Shown here: positions 13,601 through 26,200 of the stretch, piece after piece
Numbering within the stretch: the stretch's first letter is position 1
How the letters are laid out: each line of letters opens with the position of its first letter
Assembly (NCBI GenBank): GCA_963971405.1
Contig: OZ020488.1
Coordinates: 28,477,089 to 28,541,088 of the forward strand
DNA: 64,000 nucleotides
Direction of reading: 5' to 3'
DNA from: Psococerastis gibbosa
Lineage: Eukaryota; Arthropoda; Insecta; Psocodea; Psocidae
The notes under the pieces: generated by a model
Database searches by the model: none
What the model was told of the DNA's origin: nothing
Seen by the model: the letters and a program-made list of their open reading frames with translations, nothing else
Translations under genes and position numbers: made by a program

Positions 13601-13771
13601 AGTACCATTTCCACTTCTACCGTGTGTCGGCGTTTTGTATAAATCATTATCTAAAACACCTCTTTCTAAATTAAAATTTGGAGTTAATAATTTACCATCA
13701 TTAGCATCATTGCTTTGTTGCGATATTTCACCGTCGCCACGACCATTTTCTTCATTCATTATTAAAGACAT
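10670..13771 (-). CDS. C2H2 zinc-finger protein, 12 fingers
   Basis: Three minus-strand exons: 13771-12859, 11892-11558 and 10918-10670. Splice phases are 1 and 0; donors are GTTTGA and GTGAGA, and both acceptors end in CAG. The product is 498 aa. Roughly the first 155 residues are acidic, Ser/Asn-rich and low in complexity. They are followed by twelve C2H2 fingers, six spanning exon 1 and the exon 1/2 junction, four in exon 2 (one completed by exon 3) and two in exon 3. Many have the CxxC-[DNS]-[YF] form, with TGEKP-like linkers such as HTNEKPF and HTKEKPY. It is a likely nuclear sequence-specific DNA-binding protein; the orthologue is not recognised. The start at 13771 is the first Met of the frame (MSLIMNEENG). 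The gene is divergent from CDC40, 510 bp away. Intron 1 holds a MITE and intron 2 a maT remnant. Confidence 0.9.
11013..11246 (+). mobile_element. maT (Tc1-mariner) 3'-end remnant in zinc-finger intron 2
   Basis: A frame near 11025-11125 reads VVRAAIDGWPRRLKACVKA and then ends soon after GGHF, the C-terminus of the transposase encoded at 50550-51655. The right end GGGACAGAACATATGGCAGG, then ACTAGG, is followed by TA. It closely matches the inverted terminus of that element. The 5' part is absent. Confidence 0.7.
12041..12437. repeat. GGCGGGG-family foldback MITE (nested)
   Basis: Outer ends AAGGCGGGGATTCCACCGAC and its complement GTCGGTGGAATCCCCGCCT flank an inner pair GGCGGGGTTTCCACCGAC / GTCGGTGGAAACCCCGCC. 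The element therefore looks like one foldback inside another. The arms also share CGGTGACGTAGTAGCAGA versus TCTGCTACCACGTCACGG and a GCATTGCAGAATGCAAATGA motif. It lies in intron 1 of the zinc-finger gene. A close relative is at 57049-57451. Confidence 0.75.
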
Positions 13772-14281
13772 CGTTGATTCGGTGAACGTATTTTTCTTCT
13801 AATGTTATTTATATGAAAAGGTTAGTGCATGAACAAAATTTGAATCCATAACTAATAAATACACATTTTAACGTATTAAAATAAAAGTTCTGCGGCTGTA
13901 TAAACCAATTAATTGGTCACTGAACTGATTTTTTAAAAAAATTATAAAATAGCCTACTTATTAAAAAAACAATATAGCATTTTGTTTTTTAATAGTTTTC
14001 CGTGGCAGCATCAAATTTTTTAATTGTAATTTTCATCATTGAATATTTCGTTCCCTGAATACTTTCAGAAATTGTAACAAATTAATTAATTATTATTATT
14101 AGGCTGGCATATAAACTATAATATTTACTATTAAATATTAAAATAAAAAAATAGGCTAATTTTCTCTGTGTCTAACTAAATGAATACTAGCGCCACTTTA
14201 AAAATGGTTCCATGTTCCATCAGCGTCCATCAAAAAAAATTATAATCGTATTTGTAAACTACATTGAATTGAGTACAAATT
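13772..14281. promoter_or_regulatory. Divergent promoter region, zinc-finger gene / CDC40
   Basis: This 510-bp, AT-rich interval separates the start codons of two head-to-head genes and must contain both promoters and 5' UTRs. No TATA box or other core motif can be assigned with confidence. Confidence 0.5.
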
Positions 14282-17200
14282 ATGATTGGAATTCAAAACT
14301 ATGGCAGTAGCAGTGAAAGTGAAACAGAAGAGCATGCAAGAGAAGAGCGTCTGTGTCATTTAAAACCACTTGGGCAAAGTACAAATATTTCCAAGTTGAC
14401 AGTAAGCTTGTGTGCAGCGCCTGATGTTGTACCCTCGGTATGATATACTTTTTCTGTTTCGAGTCCTTTTGTTAGTGTCTTAAACATTAGAAGGTAACGG
14501 TTACCTTAAGTCTACCCCGCTATACTAAAAGTCGGATTAGAAAACAAATGAAATTGGAGGGAAAGCGTTCCATCGGCAAGATAATATCCAAGGATTGTTT
14601 TATTAGTATGTCGCTGACATTCTCATTAAAGTTAAGTACCAATTCAACATTTTGGGACGTAAGTAAATAACGATTGATTGCCGTTTTTAAATCTTTTGCA
14701 CTTTCACACGCAATTATTAGGGCTTAGATACATAAAATAAATAAAATATCATTGCTTTTGTAGAAATTGGGAAGTGAGCAAAGGCCTATCGATGGGACAT
14801 CAAAGGAAGTTTTCTACAATCCAAAGTATGAAGATTTGTTTGCTCCCGAGCATGGACCTGCCAATCCATTCAAAACTCAGCAACAGATGGCTGCCAAAAA
14901 CATGCTTTCCGGTTACGTAGAAAACGCGCATCTAAATGAATTTCAATTCGAAACACAAAGAAGAACGTTTCACAGTTATGGGTTTGCTGTTGACCCGTCC
15001 GTAAGTGATAGTCAATTAAGCAATAAAACAGTGATGAGTATGGGCATACCCGTTGAAGCATCGGATAAAACAGTATTTGAAAAAAAGTTGAAAAGAGCGG
15101 GAGACAAAAGGAAGAGAGACAAGAACGACAATCCATCAGATATTGACGGGTACAAAGGGCCTTGGGCACCGTTTCAAGACGAGGAAAGAGTTTCAAAACC
15201 GACTGAGGTAAGTCAATTGCCATTCCTTTTAGTTTTCCCCATTTCATACATTAGATTTTTATATCATTAATTAGTATTATTGAAAATCGTAATAGCATAC
15301 TTGTGAGACCCACCGATAACTTCCTGGAAACATCGAAGTACGGACTTAGCTTTTGTCAGAGTTCCGTTGGAACTTTTCTATCCTTTTCTATATTTATTAC
15401 CGAGGATGAATAGTCTGAAATCTTTATATATTTTTATGAGAAGCTCTATTAATCAATCTGGATTTCGTGCCAAAAATTCATCCGAATCGGCTATCCAGCT
15501 AGTTGTTGAAGAATGGAGGCAGGCGGTTGGCAATGGAAAGAAAGTATTGGCTGTATTTCTGGATCTGAAACGGGCAATCGAAACCATCGATAGGAAACTT
15601 TTGCTTGGGAAGCTGTGGAGGTTTGGTCTTAGAGGACGTGTTTATAACTGGTTGAACAACTATTTAAGTAAAGCAAAGAAGGGTAAAAATAAACGGGGTC
15701 TTATCGTCGGTAATCGGCGTGGAGCTGGGTGTTGGGCAAGGAACTTGTTTTGTTCCGTTGCTGTTTGTCCTTCATATTAATGACCTTGGGCAAGTTGTAA
15801 GAAAGGTCAAGTTCCATAAGTTTGCGGATGATACTATGTACTATGTAGTTGGAGATGATCTTGATGCCATGGTGGTTGATATGAATAATGACCTTTTGAG
15901 TGTTGTCAATTGGATGAAAGCGAACAAATTATGTCTTAATGTGAAGAAGACCAAAGCTATGCTTCTGTCAAAGGGTGATGTGATGCTAAACTCTAGTGTT
16001 ATTGTTGAAGGTGAGAAGATTGAGTTTGTAAAGAAATTCAAATACCTTGGTGTAACCCTTGATTGTCGTCTGAATTTTAAAACGCACTTTAACAATGTCT
16101 TACTCATGATTACGAACTTAAGCGACTACGTTTTGTGTTGAATAGGAATAGTAAAAAAATGGTGTTTGATGCCTTGGTGAAACCTCAAGTTAACTATTGC
16201 AGTACCTTGTTCAGTTATGCCTCCTCTGAGTCAATAAGAAATATTCAAGTGGCAATTAATGTGGGGCTTAGAAATATACTAAATGTTCCATTGTATGTTG
16301 ATTGGATGCATCGTGAACTCGCAATGTTTACCGTACAGGAACAAGTTTTTATTGATACGATGGTTTTTATTTTTAAAAATTATGAACCAGTTTACTACCC
16401 GAGAACCTACGCTCAAGAATAACTACATTTGGTGAAATTCACACTTATTCTACTAGAAATTTTGGCGATGGTGTGTTGGTGCTACAGAGGTCGGAGTTTT
16501 AAAGGAAGAGCATATTCCAAGACGGTCTATCCAAATATAATTCTCTTCGAAGGGATATCAAATCGGCTTCATCCATGTTGAAATTAAAAAAAAAACAGTT
16601 ACAAGAGGATGTGCTAAGTGGAATATTCGAGAAGTGGATGACTTGATAGTGCAAGTGGATGTTTTTTTATTAGCATTCGTGCTATTTCTGCAAACCCTAC
16701 TACTACTACTACTACTAAAATATTCTGAGATATAAACTAAAATAAGCTCGTGACTGCCGAACTTTTTTTAATAAATTTGTTTTAGGGATTCGGGAGCCGT
16801 TTGTGGTGTATTGCGATCCTGAGTGGATTGGTAACTTAATTTTCGGTGATATATTAATTGATTTTAAAAAAATCGCTTTTAGGAAGAATCTGAACAGCTT
16901 GAAGAAATACTCGCAAAAAGAGAGAAACGAGGGAAGGCTGTTGATGATAAACCAATCGAAGAAAAGTCAATTTTACACAGTAAGTCACTATTTTTTAATT
17001 TTCCATACTGCGTGGAAAAGTTGGACAACAATAATTTCATATATAATGTATCGTATAGGTTTCGGCACGTTCAGTATACTAATATATAATTTTATTGTTA
17101 TTCACGGCTTTTAGACTGGCCGCATTACACTATTTTCTTGGTAGCAGAAAAATGTGTATAAATAAATTTGAAAGTGTAATGCCTAAATTCTGATTCAAAT

Positions 17201-20200
17201 TGTGTAATTTAACGTCATTTCAAATATTTCTTCGATGGTATAACTATTGGTTCGAATAAATTTCGAGTGTAATAACTAATAAAGACGATTTTTTTTACTA
17301 TAGATTCTATTGACGCTCATGACTTTGGTTTTGTTTGTTTTTGATTTAGTTAAGGACAGTGTTGATTATCTTGGAAGGAGCTTCTTGCACATCCCTCAAG
17401 ATGTCGGCGTAAACCTCAAATCAGATACTCCTCCTGACAAATGTTTCCTGCCTAAAGCCTTAATTCATACGTGGCAGGGTCACACTAAAGGCGTCGCTGC
17501 CATTAAATGGTTCCCAAAGTCTGCACATCTACTCCTTTCTGCTGGAATGGATTGCCGTGTGAAGGTAAATTTTAATTTTTTTGTCAAGTAACTTAAATAC
17601 TTTATACTTCTTATGAAATACTCATGTTACCCAAAAGTAAGCAAGTTTAGTGTGTCAAATCCTGTATATATTGCTTTTAAATGTCATTTAAGAACATAAA
17701 TTTCCTTCAGAACTTGAAAATGATAAGTTATACAGAACTAGCAGACGCGCCAAGTTTTATAATTTCGGGCGGTGGGGGGCCGACCACTGACCTACGACCT
17801 GACTTCGCACCTCCCTTCCTTCCCCGTCCCACACAAAGGCCGTAGCCTGGGGTTTTATCGAAGGGGTCAAACCTGCGTCCACAAAATAATTTTAGCCCCC
17901 CCATTTGTTACACGGAAATTTTTAGAGAAATATTGGGTTTTTTACGCATTTTGCCAGGGTTAAAAGTTAGATTTTTCTGACAAAGATACAGTTATATCAA
18001 GTGATGTGATGCCACAGTGATGTTAAGAGAAGGGGGAAAATTTCCAAATTTTGGTGAGAAATCGTGGGCTTCTGCGTTTTTCAACAATTCTGTAAAGTTT
18101 CTCCATTTCTTTGTTGAAAATTTAAAGGCAAAATATGAAACGGTGGGATTTTACGCATCGAGAATCGATTAATTTGATTAATTGATTCGATTCCAACTAT
18201 TGCCAACTTCGGCGGCGGCGGGAAAAAATAGTTTAGGTAGTGTAGTTACTTTTGGATCACATTGCTCTTGGAATGGAAATGAACAAATATATTTATACGC
18301 CTGTGTAAACGGGTTCTACGGGTTCGCATCATTCAACCCCCCCCCCCCCTGCCTTGCTTCGGCCCAAAGTATAAAATATAAAAATTTTATAAATATATTT
18401 GCATGGATCGTAATTTTTATTTTGCGTTGAAATATTGTTATTCTTATTAAATTTTCAATCCATTTCATATGTACCTATACAACTACCTTAGGTAGGTACC
18501 AATACCGAGAGTAATGTGATAAGACTACCTGCCACGTCTACTATCTGGGACAGTGAGAAGTATTTCGGCGAAAAATTATACCCACCATACTTGGCGAACC
18601 TGAGAACGTGAATTGTAAAAAGACGGTATAATCGCAGCGTAAAAATGGTCACCATTTTCAGTATCAAATCCCATAGGCTATAATGTTTTGTGTTTTTGAA
18701 AGGTCACAATTTAGAAAAAACAAATATATTTTGGTACTTGTTCCTAGATTTGGGAAGTGTACAATGAACGGAGATGCGTTAGGACTTATTATGGTCATCG
18801 TCAGGCCGTGCGTGATGTCAGTTTTAATAATGATGGAGCACAATTTCTGTCTGCTGGTAAGATTTTTTTTTAGTTATCAATTCATCATAAAGCTTTATAA
18901 GTTTTATAATTATGGCTAGGCTCGGAGCCGTTTCTTAGTGTCCACCATGTCTATACTGCATAATAGTACAAACCAGAGCTTGTTGAAATGGGGGCATTTA
19001 TAAAATATTTTTGGGCACATGTTGATAGTTTCTTCAAATTTCCATATTTTAAGCTAATAGAAGTAACGGAAATTAGAGGATATAGAAAAACTGGACTTGG
19101 CGGGATTCGAACCCACGATCTACGCCTAACCGGGTCGTCGTCTTAACCGCTTGACCACAAGCCCGCACAATAACAGTTGATGTATATCCTCTACGTATAT
19201 GCTCGTATTGACATGATTCGTAATGTTTGACAGCTTAGCATAGCTACACAACTATCTAACCGAACAAGTCTGTGAGCTTACTTTAATGCCATAAAGGCAA
19301 TGCTTTACACATTATAATAGAAGTAATATACTATATTGTAAACCCGCCATCCCGTACCAAACGGGAAAATTTAAACTGAAAAGTGTACATATTAGGGATA
19401 TTTTGGCTGCCCAAAAAAACTACGTCGTTTGATTGTGTTTGTGTGGCTTCTATAGAATATATTTTAAGTAGATAACCACGTGCAACGTGTATTATAATAT
19501 AGTTGACTATAGCGTTTACGACGTATTTTTTCAGCTTATGACCGCTACCTAAAGCTATGGGATACGGAGACTGGTGAATGCATATCCAGATTCACGAGTC
19601 GAAAAATACCTTACTGCTGTAAATTCAATCCTGATGAAGACAAACAACATTTAATAGTTGCAGGGACATCTGACAAAAAAATTATTTGCGTGAGTATTAC
19701 TCCTTTGCAGCAATTTAAAAAAAAACACTATTTTTTAATTCTGAAGTTTAAAAATATAGGGAAATGCGGTGATCTGACCTCACCGATACTAACGGTGATG
19801 ACGACACAGTAGCGAGGTTCTGCATTGTCACTTCATAATTTCAGCTGTAATGTAATGTAATGTTCAGCTGTTATTAATAAATAAAAATTCATCCAGATAG
19901 AGCAAGTTACCAGGTTATGTCATTTTCATTTTATTCAACTCAATGTAGTGTAAAAATTGATAATAAATTCAAATGATTGCAACAGGAGTAAGAATGCCGC
20001 AGATCAAGTCTTTTGCGTGTCGGACGGCTTGATCTTCTAATACATGCTGATTTTTTGTTTTTCTTACGATGGCTTTCCTCCTTTGGCAGTGGGACACTAG
20101 GACTGGAGAAATAGCTCAAGAATACGATCGGCATTTAGGTGCTGTAAACTCAATCACATTCGTCGATGAAAACAGGCGATTCGTCACAACGTCTGACGAC

Positions 20201-23200
20201 AAATCTTTACGGGTGTGGGAATGGGACATTCCTGTTGATATGAAGTACATTGCGGACCCCACCATGCACTCCATGCCCACAGTTACGCCTTCCCCGAATC
20301 AAAAGTGGCTCGCCTGTCAGAGCATGGACAACAAAATAGTTATATTTTCGGCTCTTAACCGATTTAAAATGAACAGGAAGAAGGTTTTTACTGGACACAT
20401 GGTGGCTGGATATGCGTGTGGGCTAGATTTCTCTCCTGATATGAGGTGAGACTCGTATTTTTTTCCCATAAAAACATATGCAAATGTATATATAACAAAA
20501 ATTAAGGCCTAAATCGGCTGTAAGTAGAGAAATGGCAATTTGGCGTTATTAATAGTCGAGTTTTTGTTAAAGTCGAAGTTACAACATTTATGAACACTTA
20601 GTACAATTTGCAATTAAAAAATTAAGGTAAACTGAGCGGTAACCAATCGCAATACCCACGCAATATCCACTTGATGTAGATATAGCCATGTATTTCATAT
20701 ACATATATATATATATATCATATATCTCATTTTGAGTGGCCCCGTACGCTCCCGCTTAGGAAAATCTAACATGCGTGGGACTGGAATCAAGAGCCTAGAG
20801 GTGAGGTTATCATATGATAACAATCTGGTTTTAATACCCGGAGTTGCGAGGGTGCATCCTATCATTTGCTTTAGGCGGGGTTTCCACATACATACATCAA
20901 TCGTCAATGAGAAATATGAAATTGAAGGTTTAGCAGACATTAAAGACATACTAAAAATTCTGCTACCACGTCAAAACTATTGAAATTAAACGTTTTTGAT
21001 TGAAAACTCTTTATTGCTTTTTAAGATTTGTGTCGAGCATTTTTAAAAACAAAACAATAATAATAATAATATTCCTTTCTTGCATGGTAGCTAATAGCTA
21101 CAAGTATTTTCATTCCGCCACATTCCTCCCTCTTAAATTTGAGGTAGAATGAACGAAAAAAGCAGCGCTTAGTGAAGCTACGTCATGAACCTTTTCGGTC
21201 TTTTGATGTTTCTGCCAGATGATGTTGTGGGAGCTGGTGCAAACGTCACTTTTTTTAATATTGGTTGATGACTGAGATTGCTTTCTTCTGGGTGAAGTAT
21301 ATATGCTGGCTTTAAACGGTCTATGGACACTGTCACCTCCCTCTGGTTAATTTGCAACGTAAAATATTTTGGATTCCTGGATAGGACTTGATACGGTCCA
21401 GCACAGGGTGGACTCAACGGTGGTTGTACTTTGTCGCACCTTACGAACACCTGAGACGAATTAGATAAGTCCTTATGCACGAACACTGATGGGTGGTAAT
21501 TTGGTCTCTTTGCGTTGGGCTTCATTGTTTCCATTGCACTGAAAAGCTTCTGCACAAAACTGTCAGATAGTTCGGTTGTTTTGGGTTCATCGAAAAATTC
21601 ACCAGGCAATTTTAAGGTCGTACAATATGTCAATTGAGCTGGAGTGTTTTGTTTTTCATCCGATAGGGCGGTGCGGAGACTAAGCAGAATGGTTGACAAC
21701 TTTGAGATCCAATCTGATGACTGATGGATCATAAACCTCTCATATTTGCGTTTTAATCTGTAAATTCAAGCAAAACTGACCGCACTAATGCACGTAAAGT
21801 ACGTCAACTACAATACATATCACAATATACAACCGATATTCGACACATCAGTGGAGTCGACAATGCAGTCGCAGACACCTTGTCAAGACTGGATGTCACA
21901 ACTACCAATGTTTTGGACAATAATGAACTCGCAGACGCTCAACAAGACGACGCAGAATTCAAGTCTTTATTAGATAACCCCTGCTTCGTCTGGAAAACTC
22001 AAACTCTTCCATCAAGTAAATTGTTGTGGTGTGATATTTCTATTCCAACGTTCGTCCATATGTGCCAAAGTCATTTCGTAAACAAATCTTCAATCATTTC
22101 CATAACATGACGCACCCAGGAATTCAAACTACTGTGAAGCTAATTGCAAAGCGTTTTGTATGGCCAAGCATGAATAAAGACCTTCGTTCATGGGCAAAGA
22201 CCTGTGTACCCTGCCAGAAGAGCAAAGTACAGAGACATACTAAACTCCTTATGGTGTTTTTGATGAACCAGACGACAGATTTAGTGTTGTGCACATCGAT
22301 ATTATTGGTCCTTACCCACCATCAGCCGATGGTTACTCTTATTGTCTCACATGTATAAACAGATTTACCAATTGACTCGAAGTTATTCCAATGAACAACA
22401 TCACTGCAGAGATGGTAGCAAGAAGTTTCTACGACAACTGGATTGCTCGTTTCGGAGTACCCTCACTCATAGTAACCGATCGTGGAACTCAATTTGAATC
22501 CTCAACGTTTAGACACCTTAGTTCAATTTGTGGTGCTAAAGTTCGCCATACTACAGCGTATCATCCACAATGCAATGGGAAAGTGGAGAGAAGCCATCGC
22601 ACACTAAAAGCGGCACTTCGAGCTCATCAGTCATCAGATTGGATCTCAAAGTTGCCAACCATTCTGCTTAGTCTCCGCACCGCCCTATCGGAAGAAAACC
22701 AAAACACTCCAGCTCAATTGACATATTGTACGACCTTAAAATTGCCTGGTGAATTTTTCGATGAACCCAAAACAACCGAACTATCTGACAGTTTTGTGCA
22801 GAAGCTTTTCAGTGCAATGGAAACAATGAAGCCCACCGCAAAGAGACCAAATTACCACCCATCAGTGTTCGTGCATAAGGACTTATCTAATTCGTCTCAG
22901 GTGTTCGTAAGGTGCGACAAAGTACAACCACCGTTGAGTCCACCCTATGCTGGACCGTATCAAGTCCTATCCAGGAATCCAAAATATTTTACGTTGCAAA
23001 TTAACCAGAGGGAGGTGACAGTGTCCATAGACCGTTTAAAGCCAGCATATATACTTCACCCAGAAGAAAGCAATCTCAGTCATCAACCAATATCAAAAAA
23101 AGTGACGTTTGCACCAGCTCCCACAATATCATCTGGCAGAAACATCAAAAGACCGAAACGGTTCATGACGTAGCCTCACTAAGCCCTGCTTTTTTCGTTC

Positions 23201-26200
23201 ATTCTACCTCAAATTTAAGAGGGAGGAATGTGGCGGAATGAAAATACTTGTAGCTATTAGCTACCTTGCAAGAAAGGAATATTATTATTATTATTATTAT
23301 TATTTTTTTAAATGCTCGACACAAATCTTAAAAGCAATAAAGAGTTTTCAATCAAAAAACGTTTAATTTCAGTATTGGTGACCCCGACTTTTTGCAATTA
23401 GCTTCACAGTAGTTCGAATTCCTGGGTGCGCCATGTTATGGAAATGATTGAAGATTTGTTTACGAAATGACTTTGGCACATATGGACGAACGTTGGAAGT
23501 AGAAATATCACACCACAACAATTTACTTGATGGAAGAGTTTGAGTTTTCCAGACGAAGCAGGGGTTATCTAATAAAGACTTGAATTCTGCGTCGTCTTGT
23601 TGAGCGTCTGCGAGTTCATTATTGTCCAAAACATTGGTAGTTATGACATCCAGTCTTGACAAGGTGTCTGCGACTGTATTGTCGACTCCACTGATGTGTC
23701 GAATATTGTGATATGTATTGTAGTTGACGTACTTTACGTGCATTAGTACGGTCAGTTTTGCTTGAATTTACAGATTGAAACGCAAATATGAGAGGTTTAT
23801 GATCCGTAAATACACAAAATTCACGAGCTTCCAATAAGGGTTGGAAGTGTTTAATGGCAGAATATATAGCCAATAGTTCCTTATCATACGTGCTGTATGA
23901 CAATGCAGGACCATTAAGTTTTTTCGAATAGAACGCAATAGGTTGCCAATGTTGTCCGTCAAATTGTTGTAACACAGCACTAAGTGCTACGTCGGATGCA
24001 TCGCTGAAAACTGCCAGTGGATATGAAGGGTTTATGTATGTCAGCAGCGTTGCATTAGCTAGGCCATCTTTGCACTGTTGAAATTTTAACCTAGTGTCTT
24101 CAGTCCACGGCACTGGTCGTTTGTCCTTCTTTCTTGCACCTTTCAGCATTTCGTGGAGGCTTGCATGTAGTGTGGCTGCATTAGGCAAGTAAGGCCTGTA
24201 GAAATTCAGTATTCCCAGAAACGTGCGTAATTCCTGCAATGTTTTGGGAAGTGCATAGTCCACGATTGCTTGTACTTTGGATTGAAGTGGGCGTGTACCT
24301 TCAGATGATATAAAATATCCCAAAAATTCAAGATGCGGAACGCAAAACGTTGATTTTGACATGTTGATGCGCAGGCCATATTTATTAAGTCTGTGAAAAA
24401 CCTGTCGCAAATGATCTCTATGTTGAACTTCATGGGGAGAGGCAATAAGGACATCAGGTCAAGATACGGAAAGACGAAATTCATACCTTGAAAAACTTGG
24501 TGTATAAATCGTTGAAAACTGCTTGGTGCATTTCGTAGACCGAAACTCATTACATTAAATTCAAACAGTCCAAATGGAGTAGTTATAGCCGTTTTCTTTC
24601 TATCCTCTTCAGCTATTGGTATCTGATAATACGCTTTTAATAAATCCACTTTGGAGTAAATTGAAGTGCCAGGTAATATAGAATGAAAATCTTCTATTCT
24701 AGGAATCGGGTAACGATCTGGAACTGTCATTGCATTCAGACCACGATAATCTCCACAGACTCGAAAACCACCATCTTTCTTATTTACAATATGGAGGGGA
24801 CTTGCCCATTCAGATTTGGATATACGAACTATACCTTTGCTTAGCATATATTCGAATTCGGTTTTCGCGATGGCAAGGCGATCTGCTGCCAAAGGTCTGG
24901 GACGGCAAAAAATTGGCGGGCCATTCGTCGTAATGTGATGAAAAATATTATGATTGGCTTCAGCAGGGCACAAAGTTGGTATTGTTATTTGGGGGTAAAG
25001 TACTAAGATGTCACGAACAGGACAATCTTTACGCACAGTGTTCAAGGTGTCGTTTTCTGTCGAAATATTCATTGAAATGCACTTAGTAGATAAATTAGTA
25101 CAATTATCAACTAGTTGCCCATTACAAAGGTCCACTGGTAGATTAAAATTATACAAAAAGTCAGCTCCATGTATTCCACTTTGTACTTTGGCTACTACAA
25201 ATGTCCACTGAAATGTTTTCCTTAATCCTAAGCCAATATCAACTATTCGTGTGCCATATGTAGGGATTGTGCTACCATTAGCAGCGTACAAATGAAATTC
25301 AGAATCAGGTGAGTCTTTCGTAGTTGCTGGTATAATAGATACGTCGGCACCGCTATCAACTAGATAAATTAAGCGGGATGTACAATCCTTTACGAATAAA
25401 CGAAATTTGTGGCTCGGCATTGAAGGTGTAGTAGGCGCCACGGACTCTACTGCCTGTTGGTGTTTACCTGATTCGATTTATCCTCCCATTGGCAGGGGGA
25501 CGCACATTTCCTGGCTTCAGTGCCAAACGTAAAATGATAGTAACACAGTTTTCCATCAAGGTTATATCGTTTACGAGATGACGATCTGCCGCGGCTACGG
25601 CGTTGGTTGCTATCTTGTGAACTACTTCTCTGTCTCGATCTGCTGTTTTCATAAGTGAGGGCGTCTATTTGTTTCTCAATTGCAACAATTTTTGACAAAA
25701 GTTTTGGCAGCAATGTTTCCAGGCTCGCATTTTCTCCTCTTCTGACGCTACAAACTTCTGTAGTAGGACTTAGTTCAGTAATTCTGTCGGCCATTTCTGC
25801 AACCTTAATTATATCTTCATCGCTCACCACCACTACATTGCGGACGGTCTCGGGTAACTTCTCCAGCCAGAGCTGTCGCAGTAGCTTGTCGCTCACATTT
25901 TTTCCGGCTAAGGAGCGCATTTGTTGTAACAAAAAACTGGGCTTTTGTTGTCCCAATTCTAAGTGGTGTAGAAGTGTCTTTAGCTGTTTGCCTTCACTCT
26001 CTTTTAGTAACAATAAAAGCTTATTCTTAGCGTCCGTATACTTGGTTGCCGAGTTTTCATCTTGGATTACGTCAATAATGCTCTCTAAATATTTGGCCTC
26101 TAAGTTTGCCAACAAATAACAAAAGTGCGTTGATTCGCACTTAATTTTTGACAAGTGGAATTGGGCTTCTAAAGTAATAAACCAAAGATCGGGTTTTTCT

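Noticed and set aside
20087..20095. Apparent loss of a conserved Gln before the WD motif at the CDC40 exon 6-7 junction as a possible defect
   Set aside because: The only AG acceptor gives C-W-D. The change is in a variable position of the WD blade and the frame is intact.
25655..26119. A 154-codon plus-strand frame
   Set aside because: It is the antisense shadow of gag.
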